Source of the DNA: Legionella sheltonii
GTDB taxonomy: Bacteria; Pseudomonadota; Gammaproteobacteria; Legionellales; Legionellaceae
Assembly (NCBI RefSeq): GCF_026191355.1
Contig: NZ_JAPHOQ010000004.1
Span: forward strand, 124,001-188,000
Reading direction: 5' to 3'
DNA: 64,000 nt
The notes beneath the pieces are model-generated. The model made no database searches, was not told where the DNA came from, and saw nothing but the letters and a program-made list of their open reading frames with translations. This document shows positions 25,386 through 34,264 of the stretch, piece after piece. Both the position numbers and the translations under genes were made by a program. Position 1 is the stretch's first letter. Every line of letters starts with the position of its first letter.

Positions 25386-26015
25386 ATGAAATTTGCATTT
25401 TTCTCTGCTAGTTTATTCGTAAGTGGTATTGCGGCAGCTGCAACCCCAGTAAATGGTTGGTATTCCAGCATCTTTGGAGGTTACGCTCATGTATCTCAAA
25501 AAGTATCGACAACTATTTTGGGTTTTACCGTTTCTGAAACCTTTACAAATAATGGGTTTAATGCAGGACTACGTTTAGGTTATCAAAGCAATCCTATTCG
25601 CTATGAATTGGAATATACTTATATCCAGCCTGAGAATAAAGAATTTGATTTTGGCTTCCTCGAATTACAAAGAAAATCGAATGCTAACGTAGGAATGGCG
25701 AACATTTATTATGATTTTTCCGATGGCATCTTACCAACAATTTATCCCTTCCTAGGAGTAGGTATTGGTTATGCTTACGCGCAGGATAAAGTCACAGGTA
25801 CAGGCCCTATTGGCGGAACATTTCTTGATGTAAAAAAAGGCGCATTTGCTTACCAAGGAACTGCCGGACTCACTTTTAACTTTGAAGAAAATTGGGCATT
25901 AAATGCTTCCTACCGTTATTTAGCAACAAGCAATAAGCATGATTTTGGCAAACTAGAGGTTCAGATGGGGGATGTAGGTATCGTTTATCGATTTGATCAT
26001 TGCAATTATAAATAA
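25386..26015 (+). CDS. Outer membrane beta-barrel protein
   Basis: A 209-residue porin-like protein. The signal peptide (1-19) ends in AAAA. The mature chain is a series of alternating amphipathic strands (GWYSSIFGGYAHV, FNAGLRLGYQ, IRYELEYTYI, NVGMANIYYDF, IYPFLGVGIGYAY, FAYQGTAGLTF, WALNASYRYLAT, VGIVYRFDH), consistent with an eight-stranded barrel of the OmpA/OMP_b-brl type. Legionella genomes encode many such proteins; the function is unknown. It starts with ATG after AAAGGGA. A perfect hairpin terminator follows, and the upstream region is unusually long. Confidence 0.85.
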   Translation: MKFAFFSASLFVSGIAAAATPVNGWYSSIFGGYAHVSQKVSTTILGFTVSETFTNNGFNAGLRLGYQSNPIRYELEYTYIQPENKEFDFGFLELQRKSNANVGMANIYYDFSDGILPTIYPFLGVGIGYAYAQDKVTGTGPIGGTFLDVKKGAFAYQGTAGLTFNFEENWALNASYRYLATSNKHDFGKLEVQMGDVGIVYRFDHCNYK

Positions 26016-26034
26016 TCGTTACGAAATCCAAATC

Positions 26035-26067
26035 CAGGTTGAATTGCTTTCTGGTCAATTCAACCTG
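26035..26067 (+). terminator. Hairpin terminator after the barrel protein gene
   Basis: CAGGTTGAATTG and CAATTCAACCTG form a perfect 12-base stem around a nine-base loop, 19 bases after the stop. It lies at a convergent junction with the AI-2E-family permease gene. No long T-run follows. Confidence 0.65.
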
Positions 26068-26160
26068 ATTCCTTATCCGCAGAATCGTAAGTAGTTCAAA
26101 TGTCCTAGTGGTCTTCGCGCAAACCTATATTTTTCCTTTACTGAAAGCAGGTAGTGTTTT

Positions 26161-27222
26161 TTACGAATGATGTATTTTTGTAGAAGATAAAACTTGCGGT
26201 TCTTGCCATAAAGTCATAAAGAGGACCATGACTAAGGGTCCCACAAATAAACCAAGTAGCCCTAAAGTTTCTACACCACCTAGAATTCCAAATAACACAG
26301 CTAAAAAAGGCAATTCGATTGCACCACCAATTAGCGCGGGCTTGATAAAATGATCGGCAACAAACATAACGAGTGTTCCCCACACCAAAACAACGATGGC
26401 ACTAATCATACTGCCCAATGAAAATAAAATAACTGCAACTGTAATAAAAACGATAGGAACGACGAATGGAATCATTGCCGCAAGTGCCGTGATAAATCCG
26501 ACTAACGTGGGCGCAGGAAAACCCACTAGACCGTAACAAATCCCCATTAAGATACCTACACCAAGCCCGACAACAATGGTTCCATTGACTGTGGCTCTCA
26601 ATGCTCTAGGCAGTCTGTCTGCATATCGAAACCATCTTTTTCCCAAACAATATTCGCCCACCTGGTAAATCTGCAATAGTAACCGATCCCCATCACGATA
26701 AAAGAAAAATAAACTTAAAAGAGTAAAACCCAATTGAACACTTCGATGTGCCAGACTCGAACCAATTTCTTTCACATAGTAGCTCGTTGGGGTTAACGAT
26801 AAATGAACATTGGACAAAAGACTTTTAATCATTCCTGGTTTGCCAATATTATCATCCCAATACTGTACCAAGTCATTGCCTACAAAGGGAAAATCTTTAA
26901 GAAACTCAGGTGCAGCGCCTCCTTGTTGATTTAAAGATTGCAAGAAGTTAATAAATATTTGCAATTCTTTTATTAAAAGTCCCAGCAACCAACTTAAGGG
27001 AAGAATAAACAACAATCCGATTAAGGTTGTAAACAGTAAAGCAGAGAGATTATCTTTTTTCCCAAAAAAGTAACGCCATTTTTCATATAAGGGATAAGAT
27101 GCAATAACAATTATGGAAGCCCATATCAGTGAAGGGATAAATCGATGAATAATAAATAAACTTAGAGCCACAATTCCAATAGTCAAGCCCATACTAATGA
27201 GCTCTTTATGATTTTCATTCAT
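26161..27222 (-). CDS. AI-2E family transporter (UPF0118)
   Basis: A 353-residue polytopic inner membrane protein with about eight transmembrane helices: two near the N-terminus, one around 60-80, a soluble middle region with amphipathic helices, and four or five helices after residue 200. GVGILMGICYGLVGFPAP and VPIVFITVAVILFSLGS match the family. Members include TqsA, YdiK and PerM; substrates range from AI-2 to unknown, and the name should not be read as evidence for quorum sensing here. ATG at 27222 overlaps the pgpA stop in TAATG, so translation is probably coupled. The frame is open further upstream inside pgpA. Confidence 0.88.
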   Translation of the reverse strand: MNENHKELISMGLTIGIVALSLFIIHRFIPSLIWASIIVIASYPLYEKWRYFFGKKDNLSALLFTTLIGLLFILPLSWLLGLLIKELQIFINFLQSLNQQGGAAPEFLKDFPFVGNDLVQYWDDNIGKPGMIKSLLSNVHLSLTPTSYYVKEIGSSLAHRSVQLGFTLLSLFFFYRDGDRLLLQIYQVGEYCLGKRWFRYADRLPRALRATVNGTIVVGLGVGILMGICYGLVGFPAPTLVGFITALAAMIPFVVPIVFITVAVILFSLGSMISAIVVLVWGTLVMFVADHFIKPALIGGAIELPFLAVLFGILGGVETLGLLGLFVGPLVMVLFMTLWQEPQVLSSTKIHHS

Positions 27223-27704
27223 TAAGCAAAACTCCATGCTAAAAGTTGCATCAAGATCCAAGAAGGCACTGCAGCTAAGACATCATCCAACATAATGCCC
27301 AAACCGCCACGAACTTTTTGATCGATATAATCAATGGGCTGAGGTTTCCAGATATCAAAAATTCGAAACAAAATAAAACCACAAATCATCCAGGATAATC
27401 CTTTAGGAGCCATGAACATAGTCAATAAATACCCAACAACCTCATCCCAAACAATCCCTTTATAGTCGTGTACACCTAAATCTTGAGTCACTTTATCACA
27501 AACCCAGACACCTAGCAGGAACGCGGCAAGGGTAAAAAAAAGATAAACTGCCCAATGAGTGCCTATTAATAGCAAATAAACAGGTATTGCTGCCAATGTT
27601 CCCCAAGTGCCTGGAGCAGTAGGCATTAAACCACTACCAAAGCCAAAGGCAATAAAATAAATAGGATCCTGGAATACTCTTTTTGTTAAATTTATTTGTT
27701 TCAT
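27222..27704 (-). CDS. pgpA: Phosphatidylglycerophosphatase A
   Basis: This membrane enzyme removes phosphate from phosphatidylglycerol phosphate to give phosphatidylglycerol. It has 160 residues, the family length. Conserved blocks FGFGSGLMPTAPGTWGTLA (about 21-39), VWDEVVGY and RGGLGIMLDDVLAA are all present, with four hydrophobic segments. The acidic residues in WDE and LDD are the expected metal ligands. It lies downstream of thiL, as in E. coli nusB-thiL-pgpA, but here with a 156-base gap, and overlaps the following permease gene by one base. Confidence 0.95.
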   Translation of the reverse strand: MKQINLTKRVFQDPIYFIAFGFGSGLMPTAPGTWGTLAAIPVYLLLIGTHWAVYLFFTLAAFLLGVWVCDKVTQDLGVHDYKGIVWDEVVGYLLTMFMAPKGLSWMICGFILFRIFDIWKPQPIDYIDQKVRGGLGIMLDDVLAAVPSWILMQLLAWSFA

Positions 27705-27860
27705 TTTTTTTCTCTATGCTTAGCTCAACTGCAAGGTTGGATTCATTTATTCATGAGCGTTCATGTTGTCCCAAGCATTCAAGGAGATACCCAGAAACGG
27801 TCTCATACATTTAACATAGAATAACCTAAATCCTTAATTATGTTTACTCAAAGAACTCAA

Positions 27861-28814
27861 TTAAAAATGTGAATAACCTGCGGGTGTCAACTTATGGCAT
27901 TGGTTGTTAGCATCTTTCATTCTTAATCCAGAGGCCTCCTCAATTACTCCAATAGGATAGCAATGTAAATTAGCTTTTTTAAACTCTTTCATCAAGAGGG
28001 GAAATCGATGTTCCGGAACTGTAAAACATAACTCATAATCATCACCGCCAGTCAAAGCAATGTCAACAGCATGATCGGGCCAATATTGATTAAGTAAGGC
28101 ATGAATAGGAATAGCTTTTTGATCAAGACAAGCACCAACACCACTTGCAACACAAATATGATTTAAGTCGGCACTAAGCCCATCTGAAATATCTATTGCT
28201 GCAGTGGCATAATTTCGCAAAAAATCAATTAAATCAATACGAGGGTTAGGATGGAGTAATTTATTCATTAATTCCGCTTTGTCGCTTGGAGGAATTTCCT
28301 GATTATCAAGAAGTTTAATGGCTAAAGCTGCGGCGCCCAACTCACCTGAAACGACAATAATATCCCCAGGTTTTGCTCCACTGCGTAGCACTGCTTTTCC
28401 CTTTGGTGCAGTACCCAAAATGGTTAATGTAATCGATAATGGACCGTGTGTTGTATCACCTCCAATTAAAGACAAGCGATATCGACTTAATGAATCTTTT
28501 AATCCTCGTGTAAACGAGTTGAGCCATTGTGGATTGAGTTCCGGTAAAGTTAAAGCGAGTGTGACCCAACAAGGCTCTGCAGCCATAGCCGCCATATCAC
28601 TCACATTGGCCATGACTGACTTACACGCAATATCATAGGCATCCCAATGCGGAAGAAAATGAACATTAGAAACTAAGGTATCTGTGCTTATCAGTAAATT
28701 CATCCCTTCAGGAATACGCAAGCACGCTGCATCATCACCAATACCAAACAATACGTCATCACGTTTTATATCAAGTGGTTTAAAAAAATGTTCAATAAGA
28801 GAAAACTCATCCAT
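27861..28814 (-). CDS. thiL: Thiamine-monophosphate kinase
   Basis: ThiL phosphorylates thiamine monophosphate to thiamine diphosphate, the active cofactor. It has 317 residues and belongs to the PurM-like/AIR synthase fold. The N-terminal MDEFSLIEHFF and GIGDDAACL, then STDTLVSNVHF, DMAAMAAEP and the C-terminal DISDGLSADL and LTGGDDYELCF, are all conserved. ATG at 28814 is used: it overlaps the nusB stop (ATGGATGA) and aligns with other ThiL proteins. A TTG at 28829 is further upstream inside nusB. Translation is probably coupled to nusB. Confidence 0.96.
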   Translation of the reverse strand: MDEFSLIEHFFKPLDIKRDDVLFGIGDDAACLRIPEGMNLLISTDTLVSNVHFLPHWDAYDIACKSVMANVSDMAAMAAEPCWVTLALTLPELNPQWLNSFTRGLKDSLSRYRLSLIGGDTTHGPLSITLTILGTAPKGKAVLRSGAKPGDIIVVSGELGAAALAIKLLDNQEIPPSDKAELMNKLLHPNPRIDLIDFLRNYATAAIDISDGLSADLNHICVASGVGACLDQKAIPIHALLNQYWPDHAVDIALTGGDDYELCFTVPEHRFPLLMKEFKKANLHCYPIGVIEEASGLRMKDANNQCHKLTPAGYSHF

Positions 28815-29274
28815 GGTTATTGATTTCAATTGACCGCACCTGCTGCGCCAAACTATTTAATACACCATTGACATAACGGTATCCATCCTGGGAACCAAAT
28901 TCCTTAGTCAATGAGATTGACTCATCAAGAACAACTTTATAGGGAATTTCAGGACAATAGAGTAATTCAAAAGATCCGATACGTAACACCGTCAATTCAA
29001 TTGGATTAAGTCCTGCGATCTCTCTATCAAGAAAAGGAGAAATACGCTCTTCTAAGATTTCAACATGGTCTGGAACACCGTGTAGAATACGACAAAAATA
29101 ATCTACATCTACTTTATCCATATTATTAATGACTCGAAACTGTGCTTCGATTTCATGCAATTCACATCCAGACATTAACCATTGATAAAGTGCCTGAAGT
29201 GCTAATTTTCTGGCCTTTCTTTTACCACTTATTGACCGCTTTTCCACCTTTACCTCATAAATTCTTTTTAACAT
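28807..29274 (-). CDS. nusB: Transcription antitermination factor NusB
   Basis: NusB binds boxA RNA with S10 (NusE) in rRNA antitermination. It has 155 residues, all-helical, with KRKARKLALQALYQWLMSG (about 17-35) at the start and YKVVLDESISLTKEFG and RYVNGVLNSLAQ near the end, all typical. ATG at 29274 has AAGGAG eight bases upstream. A GTG ten codons in, also with a purine tract, would give the more usual N-terminus. The upstream ribosome binding site is buried in a perfect eight-base hairpin (29283-29304). It overlaps thiL. Confidence 0.95.
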   Translation of the reverse strand: MLKRIYEVKVEKRSISGKRKARKLALQALYQWLMSGCELHEIEAQFRVINNMDKVDVDYFCRILHGVPDHVEILEERISPFLDREIAGLNPIELTVLRIGSFELLYCPEIPYKVVLDESISLTKEFGSQDGYRYVNGVLNSLAQQVRSIEINNHG

Positions 29275-29282
29275 CTATAAAG

Positions 29283-29304
29283 CTCCTTTTCTCTTGAAAA
29301 GGAG
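29283..29304 (-). promoter_or_regulatory. Hairpin sequestering the nusB ribosome binding site
   Basis: On the minus-strand transcript CUCCUUUU (29304-29297) pairs perfectly with AAAAGGAG (29290-29283) across a six-base loop. The second arm contains the AAGGAG that lies eight bases before the nusB ATG. Folding would hide the ribosome binding site, so translation may depend on temperature, ribosome traffic or a protein. This is read from sequence; regulation is inference. Confidence 0.55.
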
Positions 29305-29311
29305 AAAAAGG

Positions 29312-29470
29312 ATGTGGCATGGTATAACAATCGGGCACGCACGCTGGTAGACAGGCATTGACTTGAATTAGGCTAAGCGCGCGATTTTTAAAAATCGCGC
29401 ATTAGCGCTCATTGACCTGCCTGCGCCCGTTTGCGTGTCCATGCCCGATTATTTATACCTGTCACATACC
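29312..29470. repeat. Large imperfect inverted repeat between nrdR and nusB
   Basis: The centre 29379-29400 is a perfect 22-base palindrome (GCGCGATTTTT and its complement). Outer segments also pair with gaps: TATAACAATCGGGCA (about 29322) with TGCCCGATTATTTATA (about 29441), and ACAGGCA with TGCCTGC. The whole unit, about 160 bases, could fold into one long arm. It may be a MITE-like element or a terminator for nrdR. Confidence 0.7.
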
Positions 29471-29496
29471 TACCCATTAATTAAATGGAAAAAGTA

Positions 29497-29949
29497 CTAA
29501 TCCTTATCCATTTGATCAATTGTCTGCCTAAAATCACTTACGTCTTTAAAGCGTTTGTATACCGATGCAAACCGCACATAAGCAACATGATCCAAACTAT
29601 ATAATTCCTTCATAACCAATTCGCCAATGATTTGGGAATCGATCTCCCGCTCGCCTCTACGGCGAATTTCTTGTGTAATTGAAATAATCGAGGCCTCTAA
29701 TGCATCAACACTTACCGGTCTTTTTTCCAAAGCCCGCAACATACCTGAACGTAAATTATCAATGTTAAAAGGCTCGCGCCGTCCATCACGCTTAACGACC
29801 GACGGCATGATTAATTCGGCTGTCTCAAAAGTAGTAAAACGTTCATGACATATGAGACACTCTCGTCTTCTGCGCACTTGAGCACCATCAGCGACAAGAC
29901 GTGAATCAACCACTTTTGTTTCTTCTGCGTGACAAAACGGGCAAAACAT
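29497..29949 (-). CDS. nrdR: Transcriptional repressor NrdR
   Basis: NrdR represses ribonucleotide reductase genes in response to ATP/dATP. It has 150 residues. An N-terminal zinc ribbon has ligands C3, C6, C31 and C34 (MFCPFC and ECLICHERF), and an ATP-cone domain follows (about 49-139: [20 protein letters not shown] and [14 protein letters not shown]). Its start lies two bases after the glyA stop, so glyA-nrdR form one transcript. The ribD/ribH genes that follow nrdR in E. coli are not here. Confidence 0.97.
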   Translation of the reverse strand: MFCPFCHAEETKVVDSRLVADGAQVRRRRECLICHERFTTFETAELIMPSVVKRDGRREPFNIDNLRSGMLRALEKRPVSVDALEASIISITQEIRRRGEREIDSQIIGELVMKELYSLDHVAYVRFASVYKRFKDVSDFRQTIDQMDKD

Positions 29950-29951
29950 AA

Positions 29952-31205
29952 TTATTTATAAACCGGAAATTCACGACATAAAAGCAATACTTGCTCTTTA
30001 ACCCTTGCAATAGTCGTTTCATTATTAATATCATCAAGAATATCAGCTATCCAATTCGATAGAAGCGTAATTTCTTTTTCTTTAAATCCTCTGGTTGTAA
30101 CTGCCGGAGTACCTAGACGCAACCCACTTGTTACAAAAGGAGAACGAGGATCATTAGGTACAGTATTTTTGTTCACAGTAATATTTGCTTTATCTAAAGC
30201 GGCATCAGCATCTTTGCCTGTAATATTCTTATCAATTAAATCAACCAATAATAAATGGTTATCTGTACCACCAGAAACAATCTTATAACCACGACTTATA
30301 AGCACAGAGGCCATAGTCTTCGCATTGACTAATACTTGTTGTTGATAGTCTTTAAATTCTGGTAACAATGCTTCAGCAAAAGAAACTGCTTTAGCTGCAA
30401 TGACATGCATTAATGGCCCACCTTGACTGCCAGGAAAAACAGAAGAATTTAATTTTTTTTCAATTTCTTCATTAGCTCGACATAAAATCATTCCTCCCCT
30501 TGGTCCTCTGAGGGTCTTGTGGGTAGTAGTTGTAACCACATCAGCATAAGGAACTGGAGAAGGATAAAGACCTACTGCAATCAAGCCAGCGACATGAGCA
30601 ACATCCGCCATCACATAGGCACCTACTTTATCGGCAATTGCTCTGAATCGTGGCCAATCAAGGACACGGGAATAAGCAGAAAATCCAGCGATAATCAATT
30701 TAGGCTTATGCTCCAGAGCCAATTGTTCCAAAACGTCATAATCAATTAAACCCGTTTGTGAATCAACACCATAAGGGATTCCTTCATAGAGTTTACCCGA
30801 GAAATTAACTTTAGAACCATGGGTTAAATGACCGCCATGGGGCAATGCCATACCTAACACAACATCACCAGGAGCTAATAGTGCCATCATTACCGCAGCA
30901 TTAGCTTGTGAACCAGAATGAGGCTGAACATTGACATAATCTGCAGAAAAAAGTTTTTTTGCACGAGCAATTGCCAACTCTTCAGCAACATCAACATACT
31001 CACATCCGCCATAATACCGCTTCCCAGGATATCCTTCGGCATACTTATTCGTTAATACAGAACCTTGAGCCTCCAAAACACGCGGGCTTACATAATTTTC
31101 CGATGCAATAAGTTCAATGTGTTCTTCTTGCCGACGTTGTTCATCAACAATTGCTTGAAATAATTCATCATCAAAATGTTTTATGGTATAGCTTTGGTCA
31201 AACAT
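29952..31205 (-). CDS. glyA: Serine hydroxymethyltransferase
   Basis: This PLP enzyme interconverts serine and glycine and charges tetrahydrofolate with a one-carbon unit. It has 417 residues, the standard length. K230 in [16 protein letters not shown] forms the Schiff base; [23 protein letters not shown] and [10 protein letters not shown] are conserved substrate and cofactor motifs. It is upstream of nrdR with a two-base gap. With kbl/tdh in the same window it connects threonine, glycine and folate metabolism. Confidence 0.98.
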   Translation of the reverse strand: MFDQSYTIKHFDDELFQAIVDEQRRQEEHIELIASENYVSPRVLEAQGSVLTNKYAEGYPGKRYYGGCEYVDVAEELAIARAKKLFSADYVNVQPHSGSQANAAVMMALLAPGDVVLGMALPHGGHLTHGSKVNFSGKLYEGIPYGVDSQTGLIDYDVLEQLALEHKPKLIIAGFSAYSRVLDWPRFRAIADKVGAYVMADVAHVAGLIAVGLYPSPVPYADVVTTTTHKTLRGPRGGMILCRANEEIEKKLNSSVFPGSQGGPLMHVIAAKAVSFAEALLPEFKDYQQQVLVNAKTMASVLISRGYKIVSGGTDNHLLLVDLIDKNITGKDADAALDKANITVNKNTVPNDPRSPFVTSGLRLGTPAVTTRGFKEKEITLLSNWIADILDDINNETTIARVKEQVLLLCREFPVYK

Positions 31206-31226
31206 GAGTAATCCTTGGGAAAATGG

Positions 31227-31535
31227 TTAAGGTCTAACGATGATGTCATTACGTACCTTTCTAACACCATCTACGCTTGCAGCAATCATCCCTGCTCTTT
31301 GCTTCAATCTAGGAGTAGCAACAAAACCGCTGAGTTGCACTTCATCTTTAAAGGTTTTCACTTGTACTGCTAAACCTGTACGCCCTAATTGATTCACTAA
31401 TGTTGCTTTTACCTTAGTAGTCGTCGTTGAACTATCCAAAAATTCACCAGTACTTTCAGTACCTGGAGAAGCAACACACGCTATTATAAGTATAGTTAAA
31501 AGCCCCACAAACAACATTTTAAGTGAGTTACGCAT
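31227..31535 (-). CDS. BON-domain lipoprotein
   Basis: A 102-residue protein with a lipoprotein signal (hydrophobic segment ending IIACVASPG, so about C20 is lipidated) and a single BON domain (about 38-102: TTTKVKATLV, VQVKTFKDEVQLSGFV, RAGMIAASVDGVRKVRNDIIV). BON domains, as in OsmY and DolP, bind phospholipid, and the family works in outer membrane integrity. ATG at 31535 is used, with AGGGAG seven bases upstream; the longer frame to 31577 is not credible. It lies upstream of glyA on the same strand. Confidence 0.9.
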   Translation of the reverse strand: MRNSLKMLFVGLLTILIIACVASPGTESTGEFLDSSTTTTKVKATLVNQLGRTGLAVQVKTFKDEVQLSGFVATPRLKQRAGMIAASVDGVRKVRNDIIVRP

Positions 31536-31737
31536 CCAAAAACTCCCTAAAGAAAAAACGTCATAAGAGTACCACAAAATTTAACTGGTTACGAATTGTG
31601 AATACAAACCGAATAGGCTATTTTTTAATTTTGATGGTTAAAATACTGCACACGCTTTTCAAGCCATTAGTTTTCAATACATCTTCTTACTACCGCAGTT
31701 TTTTGCGGCACGTAGGCCATTAGAAAACCTATAAAAC

Positions 31738-32073
31738 TTACCACCCGATTTTTTTCTTTAGCATCTTAACTTTATCATGCTCGTGTTTTTTATTTTTATT
31801 ATTCACAACCACTTGTTCACGGTGATTTTTATGCTCATGTGCCTGATTACCATGTCCATGCACCTTAGCTTGATTAGGAGCCACATGTGTTTGCCGATGG
31901 CCTCGATAATGACGAGAAGGATGGCGATAATCATGTGGACGCTCATCGAAACCATAAATTTCAGCTCGGGGAGGAACGGAATGATAATAACCGGCATCAT
32001 AATATTCGGGTTCGGCGATATAACATGAAGTCAAAAAAGGAATGAATACTAGACAAGAGATTAAACGCTTCAT
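31738..32073 (-). CDS. Histidine-rich small lipoprotein
   Basis: A 111-residue protein. The signal peptide ends in FLTSC, so C17 should be lipidated. The mature part is Tyr-rich at first (EYYDAGYYHSVPPRAEIYG), then strongly His/Arg/Lys-rich, with HYRGHRQTHVAP and VHGHGNQAHEHKNHREQ, ending in a Lys-rich segment. No known domain is visible. His-rich mature segments often bind Zn, Ni or Cu, so metal binding is a fair guess only. ATG at 32073 is used with AGGAG six bases upstream. Confidence 0.78.
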   Translation of the reverse strand: MKRLISCLVFIPFLTSCYIAEPEYYDAGYYHSVPPRAEIYGFDERPHDYRHPSRHYRGHRQTHVAPNQAKVHGHGNQAHEHKNHREQVVVNNKNKKHEHDKVKMLKKKIGW

Positions 32074-32152
32074 GAACGACTCCTGAAACATAAAAAAAAA
32101 GGAAGGTGCACTTGCATGCAACTTCCCTATCGTTAAATAAGTTATTAATTAC

Positions 32153-32575
32153 TTATTTTTTTGCTGTAACTTCAACTTTCTCACTCTTAATACCTTTATT
32201 CAGGTAATTAACAATGCGTACTGTACTGTTTACGTTAGTCCAACCAGAATAAATAGTTCCGTAAGGACCCTGAATCATAAGATTCATACCAGAATGGCAA
32301 TAACCATAGTAGTACAAGCTGATGTAATGAGGTGCATCATAATAGAATATTGTAAAAGGCTCTAAGGGAGTAGCATCATCAAAAGAACCGTATACACGAA
32401 CATTGTCAATACTGTTGTTGATGATTTCAATTTCACAATAACCTGGATACATCATTGATTTACCAGCAGGCTTTTTATCAGCTTCTGTAGCTTTTGGATG
32501 CAAATGTGCATTTGCTGCAAAAGCTTGTCCAATCAAACTAAAACAAAGAGCAAATAACAAGGACTTCAACTTCAT
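32153..32575 (-). CDS. Secreted protein of unknown function
   Basis: A 140-residue protein with a clear Sec signal peptide (MKLKSLLFALCFSLIGQAFA, cleaved before ANAH). The mature part has two cysteines that could form a disulfide (PGYCEIEI and YGYCHSGM) and many aromatic and beta-branched residues, suggesting a small beta-sandwich in the periplasm or outside. I do not recognise the family; it resembles small Legionella-restricted secreted proteins. The ATG has GGAG upstream. It is transcribed away from the RND efflux genes. Confidence 0.78.
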   Translation of the reverse strand: MKLKSLLFALCFSLIGQAFAANAHLHPKATEADKKPAGKSMMYPGYCEIEIINNSIDNVRVYGSFDDATPLEPFTIFYYDAPHYISLYYYGYCHSGMNLMIQGPYGTIYSGWTNVNSTVRIVNYLNKGIKSEKVEVTAKK

Positions 32576-32823
32576 GGTTTCTCCTTTGACTTTATTGAAA
32601 GCTGCATAGTAACAAAGTGTTGTATTTAGTCAATAGGATATTTTTATAACCATGAAATAAATAAAAATGAAGCTTATAAGCACAATAAGGGTAATAATAT
32701 TCATCTTTCATGGTATATTTGGCGGGTTTTGTAATTTACCGTTTTTTGTTCTGTTTACAATTCACTCGCTTGAGCCAAAATGAGCGGAATTGGAAACAGA
32801 ACCTAGTATTTCAGGGGAGCATA

Positions 32824-34086
32824 ATGAAAAAGCGAATGGTCATCATGGGAGTTGCCTTACTGATTGTTTTCGGTGGGATCATTGCTTTTAACTTCATCAA
32901 GACAATAATGATTAAGCGTTTCTTTGCAAGCTACCAGCCACCCGCTGTTTCTGTCGCTTCCGCTGTTGCTCAAGCTGTAGATTGGCAGCCCACCATCAAT
33001 GCAGTAGGCAGTTTCGTTGCTTTAAACGGAGTCGATGTAAGTTCTCAAGCATCAGGCAACGTAGTAAAAATAGATTTTGAATCAGGGCAATATGTTGATA
33101 AAGATGCACCTCTAATTACTATTGATGACAGCGTGGATCAAGCCGTATTAAAGTTTAATCAGGCCGAACTCACTCTAAAAACTTTGAGTTATCAACGTCA
33201 AAACGATTTATATAAACGAGGGGCTTCACCCATTTCGAGTGTTGATGAAGCCAAAGCAAATCTCGAACAAGCCCAAGCAAAATTAGACCAAACTCAAGCG
33301 CAAATTAAGCAAAAACATATTACGGCACCCTTTGCTGGGAAATTAGGTATAAGACAAGTTAATCTTGGTCAATTTATTAGTCCTGGACAAACAACAATTG
33401 TTTCTTTGCAATCACTTGATCCATTATATTTGGAATTTTATCTCCCAGAACAACTCTATAAACGTATTCGGCCAAATCAAACCATTACATTTTCTGTAGA
33501 GGGATTTCCTAATGCACTTTTTGAGGCCAAAGTTAATGCGATTAACTCCAAAGTAGATCTCAACACCCACAATATGCTCGTTCAGGGTACTCTTGCTAAT
33601 TGCCCTACATCAGCGATTAAAGATCCCGAAAATTCTCCATTATTGAAAATCCGCAAAGAACCTATGGGAAATAAGCGAATTATCACTTGCGATACCGATT
33701 TAAACAGCCAAAATAAAATTCGTAACTTTACGTTTGTACCCGGGATGTTTGCTTCGATTGAAATCAGCCAACCTGCTGAACCCAATACAGTGATTGTTCC
33801 TTCTACTGCTATTTCCTATAGCTTATACGGTAATGCCGTGTACATCATTGAGAAAAATGCGGAAGGGAAGAAAAATCCAGACGGTTCTGATCTGCTTACG
33901 GTGAAACGTGTCTTTGTCAGCACAGGTGAACAACATGGAAATTATACCGTCATCAAAAAAGGAGTTAAGGCAGGACAGTTGGTGGTGAGTGCCGGTGAAA
34001 TAAAATTACAAAATGGTACGCCTGTTGTGATCAATAATGAGGTCAAACTCAATGAGGTCAGTAATCCGGATCTCTTAGGACAATAA
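32824..34086 (+). CDS. RND efflux periplasmic adaptor (membrane fusion protein)
   Basis: This protein links an RND pump to an outer membrane channel. It has 420 residues: an N-terminal membrane anchor (about 5-27), the first biotinyl-lipoyl half (GNVVKIDFESGQYVDKDAPL, about 80-100), an alpha-hairpin rich in Gln and Ala (about 115-165), the second lipoyl half (TAPFAGKLGIRQVNLGQFI), a beta-barrel domain and a membrane-proximal domain. ATG at 32824 is used because GGGGAG is four bases upstream; an upstream in-frame extension to 32710 is unlikely. The pump gene follows after a 178-base gap holding a repeat. Confidence 0.93.
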   Translation: MKKRMVIMGVALLIVFGGIIAFNFIKTIMIKRFFASYQPPAVSVASAVAQAVDWQPTINAVGSFVALNGVDVSSQASGNVVKIDFESGQYVDKDAPLITIDDSVDQAVLKFNQAELTLKTLSYQRQNDLYKRGASPISSVDEAKANLEQAQAKLDQTQAQIKQKHITAPFAGKLGIRQVNLGQFISPGQTTIVSLQSLDPLYLEFYLPEQLYKRIRPNQTITFSVEGFPNALFEAKVNAINSKVDLNTHNMLVQGTLANCPTSAIKDPENSPLLKIRKEPMGNKRIITCDTDLNSQNKIRNFTFVPGMFASIEISQPAEPNTVIVPSTAISYSLYGNAVYIIEKNAEGKKNPDGSDLLTVKRVFVSTGEQHGNYTVIKKGVKAGQLVVSAGEIKLQNGTPVVINNEVKLNEVSNPDLLGQ

Positions 34087-34103
34087 AACCAGTTGCTGTA
34101 ACC

Positions 34104-34200
34104 GGGCGTCATCCTGAATGCTACGAAGGATCTCTTATCAACACGGTCTTCCGTGTAGAGAGTCCTCGTTCTACTGGGGATGGCAACGATAGATCCCGGA
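34104..34200. repeat. TCATCCTGA/ACGAAGGATCTC-type intergenic repeat
   Basis: Between the adaptor and pump genes. It contains GTCATCCTGAATGCTACG and AAGGATCTC, an inner ACACGGTCTTCCGTGT hairpin, and GGGGATGGCAACG at the far end. Related units occur at 40447-40530 and 63001-63080. It may weaken read-through between the two genes. Confidence 0.65.
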
Positions 34201-34264
34201 CACAGCTACAATGCAACCAAATTGCATTTTTACCTATTACAAAATTTTTTAATCAGGAATAGTT

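Noticed and set aside
29305-29480. FMN riboswitch near nusB/nrdR
   Set aside because: No conserved RFN core (AGGG..GGCGG type) and no rib genes follow.
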